The notes under the pieces are model-generated. The model saw only the letters and a list, made by a program, of their open reading frames with translations, did no database searches and had not been told where the DNA came from. A program made the translations under genes and the position numbers. A stretch of DNA of 64,000 bases from Ferruginibacter sp. (lineage in GTDB: Bacteria > Bacteroidota > Bacteroidia > Chitinophagales > Chitinophagaceae): NCBI GenBank assembly GCA_013141115.1, contig JABFRP010000001.1:372001-436000 (forward strand). Reading direction: 5' to 3'. Below are positions 53,511 through 63,500 of the stretch, one piece after another (position 1 is the first letter of the stretch; each line of letters starts with the position of its first letter).

Positions 53511-54755
53511 ATGTTACCCAAACTAAAACCTGTTTTATTTTTTTTCTGCATCAACCTTTTCTGTTCTCTTAAATGTCTTGCTCAGGAGAAGATTTACTTT
53601 GAACCCAAATCTGCTTCCGGCGGCAAGCAATCGGATTTTGTTAGCTGTAACGGCATTGTTGTTTTTGAAACAACTGCCGCAAGTAAGTTTGACAAATACA
53701 GCCGGATAATACCCACCAAAAAATTCTTTGTAGTATGCGATTACAGTGCAAAAAAAATATTGGTGTTTGATAAGAACGGCCGTTTTATAAAAAAATTTGG
53801 GAACAAACTGGATTTTGGCCGGCTTGCCTATAATGCAGAAAAAGACCGGCTGGAAATGGTTATTCAAAATAAAACGTACCGCTTAACCAATAAAGACAAT
53901 GCACAAATACTGGAGGATTATCAAAATCCCAAAAACCTGAAATACTACCGGAAGTATTTTATTGAACTTGCAGATACCCTCAATTTTTTGGTGCATAAAC
54001 AAAAAATTGTGCATTCAGATATACTCAATCCAATACCTTATATCGATGGGATGCATTTTGTAAACCAGGTAACAGTTGATCACAATTTTGCAAAAAAGGA
54101 AGATTACGAATTGAAAATATACAGGGGCGATTCGTTACTGAAACAGTATTTTAAGTATGACAAGAAAAAAGACAACCGGTATATTTTTGAAAGGGTCAGC
54201 GTTTCTGTTACACCTGCTGCAAAGGTTGATACAAGGTGGGTTACTCATCCGTATGATTATGGCATTTATGCTTTGCAAAAAGACAGCTTATATAAAGTGT
54301 ACGATTTTGTTTTGCCCGTTGACAGGGCCATACCTCTTGATTTTTTTGCAAGAGAATTTCAAAACACCACAGAAAGGAGTAATTACCTCAGGCAAAACAG
54401 GAAGCTGGTAAAACAGTTTGATGTATACAATCTTTCGGGACGCTATTTAAATTTTACCATGCAAAGTATGGTGTACGAAAGGCAGCAGTTCATATACGAT
54501 ACAAAGTTCAAAACATTTTATAATTACGAAAAAATTGTTCCAGATAGCCTCACTTATTATTTACCGGTTTGTAAAAACCTGGCTTTTAATGATGGGCCGC
54601 AGATTTACGCCAGAATATCTGCAGATGATGCTTTGAAAATTTTTGAAGATCACAAAAAGGATAATGTGCAATATCCTTCTTTGCTGGAAAATTATTTTAA
54701 AACAGCCACCGCCGATACTAACCCTATACTTATTAATTTCAATTTTAGAAACTAA
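53511..54755 (+). CDS. secreted 6-bladed beta-propeller-like protein
   Basis: The 414-residue protein has a signal peptide (to CLAQ, about residue 25). The body has strand repeats, with FFVVCDYSAKKILVFDKNGRFIKKFGN being a typical propeller blade (only part shown), and the last strand NPILINFNFRN closes the propeller. It resembles the 6-bladed propeller / DUF5128-type family common in Bacteroidota, but the usual GxGPGEY loop after the blade is absent, so it is a divergent member. The gene runs directly into the TonB-receptor-like gene (3-bp gap). Such pairs usually handle a surface ligand together. The exact function is unknown. Confidence 0.6.
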   Translation: MLPKLKPVLFFFCINLFCSLKCLAQEKIYFEPKSASGGKQSDFVSCNGIVVFETTAASKFDKYSRIIPTKKFFVVCDYSAKKILVFDKNGRFIKKFGNKLDFGRLAYNAEKDRLEMVIQNKTYRLTNKDNAQILEDYQNPKNLKYYRKYFIELADTLNFLVHKQKIVHSDILNPIPYIDGMHFVNQVTVDHNFAKKEDYELKIYRGDSLLKQYFKYDKKKDNRYIFERVSVSVTPAAKVDTRWVTHPYDYGIYALQKDSLYKVYDFVLPVDRAIPLDFFAREFQNTTERSNYLRQNRKLVKQFDVYNLSGRYLNFTMQSMVYERQQFIYDTKFKTFYNYEKIVPDSLTYYLPVCKNLAFNDGPQIYARISADDALKIFEDHKKDNVQYPSLLENYFKTATADTNPILINFNFRN

Positions 54756-54758
54756 TTA

Positions 54759-57662
54759 ATGAAATACATTACCCTAACACTGCTGACTGTTTTTTCTATT
54801 GCTATCAATGTGCAGGCGCAACCTGGTACGGGCCGCATATCCGGTATTATCAGCGATACTGTTACCGGTACTTCAATGGAATCAGCCACTGTTATTATTT
54901 ATAAGCCTGATTCTACAGTTTTTCAATTTAAAATAACGGATAAGAATGGCCGCTACGAAATAACAGGGTTGCCGTTACAGGCAAAGTTTTTGCTGGTGGC
55001 ATCTTTTGCAGGGTATAATGAATTTAGAATGCCTTTTACAATGGATGCTGCGGTAAAAAAGATGGACACTGTTTTTTTACAAACCAAAACCAGTAACGAA
55101 GTAATAATAACGTCTATTGCTCCCATAAGAATGAATGGCGATACGCTGGAAATAAACCCGGCAGCGTTTAAAATGGCCAATGATGCGGTGGCGGAAGACT
55201 TGCTGAATAAAGTACCCGGTATTGTAATTTGGGCCGATGGTTCTATAACCATGAACGGAAAAACCATTCCAAAAGTATTGGTAGATGGTAAGCCTTTTTT
55301 AGGCAATAGTGATCATCGCATTGCCACGCAAAACCTGCCTAAAAACATCATCGACAAAATTCAGTTATACAACGAAGTGGACATGGGCACTGAAGCCAGC
55401 CGCTCCCAAATAACCGATGGGCAGGCGCCAAAAGATTCCATGCTTACCATGGATATCAGGTTAAAGGCAGATAAAAAGAATGGTTATTTTGGAAAGTATG
55501 GCGCAGGATATGGTACCGATAAAAGATATAGTGCAGATGCTGCTTTACAATTTTATAATAAACGATCTACACTGGCAGTAGGCGGCGGTGCCAACAATAT
55601 TAATGCAGAAATTGCAGGGCTTAACGATACACAGAGGGAAAGCACGTTCAGGAATAACTATGCCACTTTTCGCAGCCGCAGCAACTTTGGCCGCAATGGT
55701 ATTAACAGGGTAATATCGCCGGGCATCCAATTCACACATTCTTTTTCACAAAATGAGAATGAACGCCGTACAAACCGTATTAATGGTGGTTACGATTATG
55801 ATAATAATTCCGGTAATGCCAATACGCAAACTTACCAGGAGCGTTATTTAACAACAGGTGATCAGATCATCAACTCATTTTCTGAAAATGTTAATCAAAG
55901 CCAGCGGCATGCGTTAAAGATGAATTATGGCAAAAGCCTGGATTATAATAAGCGCTTCAGCGTTAGTGCCAATGGCGCTACGGGAAATTCATATGCTGAA
56001 AATACCAGCGGATCGGTAATTAAAACAAGGCAGGATGTTACAGTAAGCGACCGCAGCAGTAACTCTCAAACCAACGCAAATTCTAAATCCTTTAATACAA
56101 CGCTTAATTATACCAATTTCGATTCAGAAAATCCACTGAAAGCATTTGATGCCAATGCTTCATTTGTACGCAGCGAAAATGCCTCTGACAGAAACGAAAA
56201 CACTGTGTATAATTTTTATGACAGCACTGGTGTACAAAATACCCTGTTTAAACGCCACTCTGTAAAAGAAACAAGTAGTACCAGTTTTAACAGTGCGCTT
56301 ACTTATAGCGGGCTTAAGCGTTTATTATTTGGCAGGTTCAATTTTTTTGGCATAGATATTTCCACCAACCACAATGTTTCTTACCAAAAAAATGACGATG
56401 ATAATAAAGTGTTTGATATAGATGTCAGCCAAAAAGAGAACAGTAACAAAAATCTTACTTATAATGAAACCTTCTCCACATTTCAATATGTGCCTTCATT
56501 ATCTTTAAGTAAAAATTTTAATAAATGGTCTTCCCGTAAGTCGAGTTTTTATAGTTTGAGAACTGGGGCCAACAAACAATTTATCAACGAAGAAAATACT
56601 TCATCCCGTACAAACAGGAATATAAACAGGTCGTTTTCTTTTTTACGTTTTAATGCTGGTGCCAGTTATTCTCACCAGGTTATAAATGTTTATCGCCTTA
56701 GTGGTAACCTGAGTTATGAAAATGGATATGGCTATTCTTCCATCAATCAAATTGCGCCTGTTGTGGATAGCTCAAACCTGTATTCTTTGTACAAGGGCGG
56801 CCTTAATCTTGTAAACAGTAAAAACAACAACTTAAATGCAAACCTCAGCTTTTCAACCATCAACCCTAAAAGGCCTACCCAGTTCAATTTAAATTTCAAT
56901 GGAAGTTTAAGCAATGTTTTAAAACCATTTGTCGACAGTACCTTAAACTCCTTAAATGGAAAACAGATAAGGTATACCATCAATGGAAACAAACGCAATA
57001 ATTCATACTTTAATTACTCCGCTTCTTTCAGCAGAAAAATAAAAGGTAACCAGGTACAGGTACAATATAACGGTAACATCAATAAGGGAATGTCGCCTAG
57101 CTATATTGATAACTTATATACAGTAATTAATACCACCAGTTATACGCAGAGCTTTCGCTTTAATTATTATTATAAAACTATTGTTATTACAGGAGTAAGT
57201 ATAAACACAGGGGCAAGCAATAGCAGGCAAACCGGCTATAACAACAAAAATTTTAACACCCGTAATTTTTCGGGGGAATTTAATGTAACTGTAAACGTAC
57301 ACAAAGATGCCAGCATCTCCAGTAATCTTGCCTATTCCCAAAATAATGGTATTGTAAAGCCCATCACTATCTGGAATGCTAACAGCTCGTACCGTTTTTT
57401 GAAAAGCAAACAAGCAGAATTGAAATTTACTGCAACGGATATTTTAAAACAATTTAAAAACATCAGTTATGTTGCCAATGATCTTGGCGTAACCAGTAGT
57501 GTAAGCAACGGCTTGCAGCAGTATTTTATGGTTACATTATCTTACTTTCCAAGAAAATTTGGTGGAGGCAATGGAAGAGCCGAACGTAATAATGTAAGGA
57601 CTGAAAATGGTCAACCGAATATTAACCGTACGCAGGGTGGCAGGGGCAACAGGAGAGGGTAG
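54759..57662 (+). CDS. outer-membrane beta-barrel protein with carboxypeptidase-regulatory-like N-terminus
   Basis: The 967-residue protein has a signal peptide (to VQAQ, about residue 21), a CarboxypepD_reg-like domain (about 25-110; GRISGIISDTVTGTSMESATV), a plug-like segment (about 140-215; NKVPGIVIWADGSITMNGK, VLVDGKPFLG) and a long C-terminal barrel rich in Asn, Ser and aromatic residues. This is the TonB-dependent-receptor-like OMP_b-brl_3 layout. A classical TonB box is not visible, and the C-terminal Gly/Arg/Asn tail (RGNRRG) is an extra extension beyond the barrel. It probably transports or binds a ligand together with the co-transcribed propeller protein; it may not be energised by TonB. 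Confidence 0.85.
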   Translation: MKYITLTLLTVFSIAINVQAQPGTGRISGIISDTVTGTSMESATVIIYKPDSTVFQFKITDKNGRYEITGLPLQAKFLLVASFAGYNEFRMPFTMDAAVKKMDTVFLQTKTSNEVIITSIAPIRMNGDTLEINPAAFKMANDAVAEDLLNKVPGIVIWADGSITMNGKTIPKVLVDGKPFLGNSDHRIATQNLPKNIIDKIQLYNEVDMGTEASRSQITDGQAPKDSMLTMDIRLKADKKNGYFGKYGAGYGTDKRYSADAALQFYNKRSTLAVGGGANNINAEIAGLNDTQRESTFRNNYATFRSRSNFGRNGINRVISPGIQFTHSFSQNENERRTNRINGGYDYDNNSGNANTQTYQERYLTTGDQIINSFSENVNQSQRHALKMNYGKSLDYNKRFSVSANGATGNSYAENTSGSVIKTRQDVTVSDRSSNSQTNANSKSFNTTLNYTNFDSENPLKAFDANASFVRSENASDRNENTVYNFYDSTGVQNTLFKRHSVKETSSTSFNSALTYSGLKRLLFGRFNFFGIDISTNHNVSYQKNDDDNKVFDIDVSQKENSNKNLTYNETFSTFQYVPSLSLSKNFNKWSSRKSSFYSLRTGANKQFINEENTSSRTNRNINRSFSFLRFNAGASYSHQVINVYRLSGNLSYENGYGYSSINQIAPVVDSSNLYSLYKGGLNLVNSKNNNLNANLSFSTINPKRPTQFNLNFNGSLSNVLKPFVDSTLNSLNGKQIRYTINGNKRNNSYFNYSASFSRKIKGNQVQVQYNGNINKGMSPSYIDNLYTVINTTSYTQSFRFNYYYKTIVITGVSINTGASNSRQTGYNNKNFNTRNFSGEFNVTVNVHKDASISSNLAYSQNNGIVKPITIWNANSSYRFLKSKQAELKFTATDILKQFKNISYVANDLGVTSSVSNGLQQYFMVTLSYFPRKFGGGNGRAERNNVRTENGQPNINRTQGGRGNRRG

Positions 57663-57686
57663 CAGGTAATGAATGAAGTTATAGCA

Positions 57687-58517
57687 TTACTTATATTCAT
57701 ATTCAATGGAGCCCATCAAGCGCCTTTCTTTTGAATAACATTTTTCTTTAGTTCGCAGTCCATTTTCATAACTGTATTTCCATATAAAATAATAGCTGCC
57801 GCCTTCTTCGGTGGTAGTCATCTGTGTAATTAACCCGGCATTGTTATATTCAAACATATAATCGGGCAGCATTTTTTGGTTGAATTGATTAAGGCGAACC
57901 ACATCGGTGATTCTGTTTTTTGTGTCATAATAATAATAGTAAGTGTTGCCGGTACGGGTATTTTTTTCTATGGTAACATTGTTATTTTCATCAGTAGAAA
58001 AAATATAGGCAATACTGTCACCAAAGTTTTTTACCACGGTCATTTTTACCGGTGATCCTTTGTCATTGTATTCATAAAAATGCTCTTCCTTAATTTCGTT
58101 TTTAAAATCATCATCACTGGAGCGTAGTATTGAAGTGATGCTTTTTATCTTTCCATTATCATAATAAGTATATAATGATGTGCTTGATGATATTTCGGAG
58201 CTGTCCACTGTTTGTAATAACAGCCCTTTTTCATTAAAGTTGGATGTAAATACAGACGCACCGGTTATATTGGATTTAGTTAGTGTTTCTGCTGAAGTAT
58301 AATTTCTGCTGATCTTTTTTTCGCAGAAAAAACCTTCGCTGGGCATACCATCATCTTCAAAACTCTTTAAACTTACCGTTCTTATTTTTTGCTCTTTCAG
58401 TTGTGCCATCTCGGCAATTAATTGCTTATTACTTAAAATATCCTTGTAATAATATTGTGCATTGGTAGTGTTGAAAGCCATCAATAATATGGCAAATGCA
58501 AAAACTGTTTTTATCAT
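57687..58517 (-). CDS. secreted protein with YD/MORN-like text repeats, unknown function
   Basis: From the ATG at 58517 the protein is 276 residues with a signal peptide (MIKTVFAFAILLMAFNTTNA). The mature part has repeats of the form Y-x-Y-x-x-x-G-x-[IL] (YTYYDNGKIKSI, YEYNDKGSPVKM, YYYDTKNRITDV, FEYNNAGLITQM, YSYENGLRTKE), similar to short YD/MORN-type repeats in Bacteroidota surface proteins. I do not know its function. A longer frame from 58538 would start inside a TACTTTTG promoter box (58536-58543), so the 58517 start is preferred. The gene is convergent with the outer-membrane barrel gene. Confidence 0.75.
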   Translation of the reverse strand: MIKTVFAFAILLMAFNTTNAQYYYKDILSNKQLIAEMAQLKEQKIRTVSLKSFEDDGMPSEGFFCEKKISRNYTSAETLTKSNITGASVFTSNFNEKGLLLQTVDSSEISSSTSLYTYYDNGKIKSITSILRSSDDDFKNEIKEEHFYEYNDKGSPVKMTVVKNFGDSIAYIFSTDENNNVTIEKNTRTGNTYYYYYDTKNRITDVVRLNQFNQKMLPDYMFEYNNAGLITQMTTTEEGGSYYFIWKYSYENGLRTKEKCYSKERRLMGSIEYEYK

Positions 58518-58535
58518 GGGTTGTTTTTTCTTTGT

Positions 58536-58543
58536 CAAAAGTA
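58536..58543 (-). promoter_or_regulatory. -7 box candidate that fixes the downstream start
   Basis: CAAAAGTA on the plus strand reads TACTTTTG on the minus strand, a perfect TAnnTTTG box. It lies 18 nt upstream of the ATG at 58517 and overlaps the alternative start at 58538, so it argues against the longer protein. No TTG is found 17-23 nt upstream. Confidence 0.45.
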
Positions 58544-58617
58544 AACTATCTTTTAATAACTTAAAATAATGCCAGTAACACAGTTACAGGTAAACTTTAT
58601 TATTTTTAACAAAATTA

Positions 58618-59687
58618 TTGAGCTTGAGCCATCTTAAGGAACGAAAAGAAAAGAATTGTTTAAACTGTAATGCACAGGTGCAGGGCAAATATTGCCATAT
58701 CTGTGGGCAGGAAAATATAGAGCCTAAAGAATCTGCATGGCACCTGGTTTCTCACTTCTTTCAGGATATTACCCATTTTGACGGAAAATTCTTTAGCTCT
58801 TTAAAACTTCTGATATTTAAACCCGGCTTTTTAAGCCGGGAGTATATGATGGGCAGAAGGGCAAGTTATTTAAATCCAATACGCTTTTATGTATTTACAT
58901 CAGCACTATTTTTTTTAATTTTCTTTTCATTGTACCATTTCGATCCTGCTGAAAACCTGAAAACGACTGGCGATGTAAATAAAGTTCCTATCAGCGAAAT
59001 AAGAACGATGGACTCAGTCAGGTACAGGGCCTTTGTAGATAAAATAATAGCGAGTGATTCATCTTTCCAATTTGCTTACGACAGGCAACAATATTTAAAA
59101 TACCTGGATAGTATTGCATTGGCAGCTGCAACTTTTAGAATAACGCCCAGTAAATTCAAATCAAAAAAGGAGTATGATAGTGCGCTGGCGCATGGCAAAG
59201 ATCATAACTGGATAGAAAGGGCAATGGTATATAAGCAGATTGATAACAATGAAAAATATAAAGGAGATAAGAAAGCAGTAATGACAGCCTTTATAAATAT
59301 ATTATTACATTTATTCCGCAAATACTTTTTATTACATTACCACTTTTTGCTTTACTGTTAAAACTACTCTATATTAGGCGCAAGCAATATTACTATGTAA
59401 ATCACGCTATATTCACCATTCATCTTTTTGTGTTTGTATTTATTACTTTATTGGTAATTTTTGGTGTAAATAAAATTGCAGCTGCAACTGGTGCAGATTG
59501 GTTAGGGTATCTTTCAGGCGCATTGATATTTCTCCTGTTTTTTTATAATTACAAAGCCATGCGTAATTTTTATCAGCAAGGCAGATTTAAAACTATTGCC
59601 AAGTTTTTAATACTCCATTTTGCAAACTTTATTATTGCTATTATTCTTTTTTCAATATTTACTCTTTTATCGCTTTTTAAAATATAA
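58618..59687 (+). pseudogene. DUF3667 membrane protein gene broken by a single-base frameshift
   Basis: A DUF3667 protein of about 356 residues is split. The first frame (TTG 58618 to TAA 59361) has the zinc-ribbon (Cys14, Cys17, Cys26, Cys29 in NCLNCNAQVQGKYCHICGQEN, shown in part), HFDGKFFSSLKLLIFKPGFLSREY and one membrane helix, then leaves the family pattern after MTAFINILLH. The continuation FIPQILFITLPLFALLLKLLY and VFVFITLLVIFG lies in another frame that runs to 59687. Adding one T in the TTT run near 59311-59315 joins them perfectly. The split could be a real mutation or an assembly error in a homopolymer. The family is membrane-bound and uncharacterised; here the intact protein would be a zinc-ribbon plus four or five membrane helices. 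Confidence 0.85.
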
Positions 59688-59693
59688 CTTTTC

Positions 59694-60470
59694 ATGAACA
59701 CTTCAGGCGAAGCATTTTTACGATTAGTGCAAATAATGGATGACCTTAGGGAAAAATGCCCCTGGGATAAAAAGCAAACTGTTCAAACTTTACGGCAGTT
59801 AACTATTGAGGAAACTTATGAACTGGCCGATGCCATTTCGGAGAATGATTTTAAAAGTATAAAAGAAGAATTAGGTGATCTTTTATTGCATATTGTTTTT
59901 TATGCAAAAATTGGGGCAGAACAAAATCAATTTACTCTGGAAGAGGTAATTAACGGCATTTGCGAAAAACTTATACACAGGCATCCGCATATTTATGGCG
60001 ATGTAAAAGTGAATGACGAAGAGGATGTAAAAAGAAATTGGGAAAAATTAAAATTAAAGGAGGGTAAAGCTTCCGTATTAAGCGGTGTGCCTAAAGCTTT
60101 ACCCAGTATGGTAAAAGCAATGCGCCTGCAGGAAAAAGCAAAGCAGGTGGGCTTTGAGTGGGATACCAAGGAGCAGGTTTGGGAAAAAGTGGAGGAAGAA
60201 AACAGGGAGCTTTTAGAAGCAGTATTATCAGGCGATAAGGATAAAATGGAAGATGAATTAGGGGATGTTTTCTTTTCCCTGGTAAACTTTGCAAGGTTTT
60301 TGCAGGTAGATGCTGAAAATGCTTTGGAACGGACGAATAAAAAATTTATCAGCCGTTTTACCAGTATGGAAGCAGAGGCTTTAAAAGAAGGGAAATATTT
60401 GCATGATATGAGTTTGGAAGAGATGGACGCCATGTGGAACCGGATAAAAAAAACAGAGAATGCACTATAG
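59694..60470 (+). CDS. mazG: nucleoside triphosphate pyrophosphohydrolase MazG
   Basis: The 258-residue protein has two tandem MazG domains as in E. coli (263 residues). Helical Glu/Asp motifs for magnesium binding are visible in both halves: LTIEETYELADAI with KEELGDLLLHIVF (about 30-70) and EENRELLEAVLSGD with DELGDVFFSLVNFARF (about 160-205). LREKCPWDKKQT at about 18-29 is a strong family signature. MazG hydrolyses NTPs to NMPs plus pyrophosphate and removes aberrant nucleotides in the cytosol. It starts 7 bp after the end of the DUF3667 region. Confidence 0.95.
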   Translation: MNTSGEAFLRLVQIMDDLREKCPWDKKQTVQTLRQLTIEETYELADAISENDFKSIKEELGDLLLHIVFYAKIGAEQNQFTLEEVINGICEKLIHRHPHIYGDVKVNDEEDVKRNWEKLKLKEGKASVLSGVPKALPSMVKAMRLQEKAKQVGFEWDTKEQVWEKVEEENRELLEAVLSGDKDKMEDELGDVFFSLVNFARFLQVDAENALERTNKKFISRFTSMEAEALKEGKYLHDMSLEEMDAMWNRIKKTENAL

Positions 60471-60522
60471 ACAAATAAAGCCATTACTAAAAAGCTATTA
60501 ACTAATTAATCAATTAACGTTT

Positions 60523-63500
60523 CTGTATAAGTCTGCCACTTTTTTACGATTTTTTTATAAAAACAGTTACCTGCTGGTAATTGCCGGCTGGCTTATTACC
60601 TTTTCTTTTATTATTGATAATTACTGGAGCGATAATTCGTCTGTTAATGCTGTAAAAAAAAATATAGAAACTTATATTCATCAGCAGGAGAAAGATTTTA
60701 ATAATTTAAGTGCTGATACATTCATGCTTCACAAGCTATCGGCCAAAAGTTATGATGAAACTTTTTTGCAAAAAATTACCCAGAAAAAATATTATTTCTA
60801 CCTGTATCAATTAAATGATATGGGCCTGTATACAGCTGCTTTTTGGAACACACAGGCAGTACAACCAACAGAAGCATTGCTTTATGGTGCCGATAGCTCC
60901 GGTTTTGTTCAGTTACAAAACGGTTATTATGTATGGCGAAAAAAAAATACAAACCGGGGAATTATTATAGCATTAATACCGGTAAAGTGGAAATATGTGG
61001 TAACCAATGAGTATCTTAAAAATACTTTTGTAATTGGGGAGGGAATTGAAAATAATTACGATATATCCTTAGACTCCGGTGCAGTATCTGTAAAAGGAGC
61101 TGGCGGAAAAGATCTTTTTTTTCTTTTTAAAAAACCGGGAACTGTAATCCCTAAGAATAATATTATTTCTGTTTGGCTTCGTATAACTGGTACTTTTTTG
61201 ATTTTTTTATTTATACATTTTTGTGCAGTTTATATTGCTATGAACAAAAGATTATGGAAGTCGGTACTGTTTTTAATTAGTATTGTTTTAGCACTCCGCA
61301 TCGTCAGTTACTATTTTCCTATTCCATTAAATTTTCGTCAGTTCGAATTATTTGATCCTGCCATTTATGGCTCCAATATTGTACTTCGTTCATTGGGTGA
61401 TCTGTTGATTAATGCTATTTTATTTGTATGGCTGATATTGTTTATCCGGCATCATTTGCAGGAAAAAAAATATGTTATAGCTCCCAGATTTTTTGTAATG
61501 AAATGGTTGTTGCTGGTGCTTGTAGCGCTGTTGTTTTTGGCAGCAACATTTGTTTGTGGCCATATCTTACGCACAATGGTTTCCGATTCGCAAATTTCTT
61601 TTGATGTAATTAATTTCTTTACCTTAAATATTTACAGCATCATTGGCTTTGTGGTATTATGTTGTATTGCTATTGGTTATTTTATAATGGGGCAAATTTT
61701 AATGTACCTGCTCCGCCCATTATTTTCTGCTAATTTTATTCCTTTATATATTGCAGTTGCCGTAGCCGGGTTAACTTTTCTTACTATCGGGTTTAATATT
61801 ACTATCGTAGCTTTTGAATTATACCTGCTGATATGGTTGTTGGTGTTTTTGGTATTGCTTAGCAGTAATTACCTGGCTTTGCTAACCACCCGGATGTCTT
61901 CTTCCCGCCTGGTTTTTTGGCTCTTCTTTTTTTCCTTGTCTATAATGGGGGTAATTGTACAGGAAAATAATATAAAAGAGTTGCGCAACCGAAAGCATTA
62001 TGCCGAAACGCTTTCTACAAAAGCAGATCCATCAAGTGAAACATTGATGAATACTTTGCTAACAGATTTCAGAAGCGAAACATTGGCAGCCAATTTTGAA
62101 AAATTAAGAAATGATTCTACCAATCAGCTTTTTAAAGATAGTTTAGTAAGCGGTAATTTTTCTGGCTACAATAATAAGTACGAAACAAAAATATATTCTT
62201 TTGATGCCAATGAAAAGCCTTTGTTTAACATTGATTCTTCCGGATTTAATGAACTGAATACTATTTTAAATACACAAGGCCGCCCTACAAATATTGAAGA
62301 CTTGTATTACTATGATGAATCTTACGATCGCTTTAGTTATATCAGCCGTAAAAATGTAATTGACACAGGCGGCAAATTACTGGGCTATGTATTTATACTG
62401 GCACGTTCAAAAAAATACAAGTCGGATGCACTTTATCCCGAATTATTTTCCCGAGGTAATGATTATGCCATTGAAAATTCATCAGTATATGCCTTTGCAG
62501 TGTATAATAATCTGCAATTAATAAGTAATCATAACGACTATGCTTTTGCAACAAAACTTACCAAAAGCGAAGTGCCAAAAGAAGAGTTTAAATTGATTAG
62601 TAAGAATAATTTTGATGAACTGTGGTACAAGGCAGGCCCTGGCAATGTGGTGATAATTGCAAAGCAGGATAATTTTTTTATTGAAGCAATCACTTTATTC
62701 TCTTATTTGTTTTGTGCTTTTTTATTGGTTACCGGCGTGTTCTGGCTCATCAATATTTTCATTCGCTCCAGGTTAAATAAAGATCAGTTAAAAACATACT
62801 GGCAGCTTAGTATTCGTAATCAAATTCACGGTACGGTTATTTTCATAAGCATACTTTCGTTTGTAGTAATTGGTATTGCCACCATATTGTTTTTTATAAA
62901 AAGGTACGAGAATAATAACAGGGAGCGATTGAGCCGTACCATTAAAGTAATGGAAAATGAAGTGCGTAATTCTCTATCCGAATTAGCTGTGTTTGATGAT
63001 GTGATAAAAATTTATGATGAAGGATTTAAGGAAAAACTGGAACAGACCATTATAAAAATATCTGAGATACATGCTGCGGATATTAACGTGTACGATCTTG
63101 AGGGTAACCTTAGAGTATCATCTTTGCCATTGCCATACAACAAAGGTATAGTAAGTACCAAGATGGATCCCATGGCTTACTATCATCTTAACAAACAAAA
63201 AGAAGTACAGTATTTTAAAGAAGAAAAAATTGGTACACTAAAGTTTGTAAGTAATTATGTGCCTGTAATTGATGAAACCGGAAGAGAGTATGCTTATTTA
63301 AATATTCCTTACTTCACTTCGCAAAGTAAATTAAAATTAGAGATCGCTAATTTTTTGGTTACTATCATTAATTTAAATGCATTTATATTTTTAATTGCCG
63401 GTATTGTGGCATTGTTTATTACCAATCGTATAACCCGTTCTTTTTCTTTTATCAGCAATAAAATGAAAGAGGTTAATTTAGGTAAGATGAATGAAGCAAT

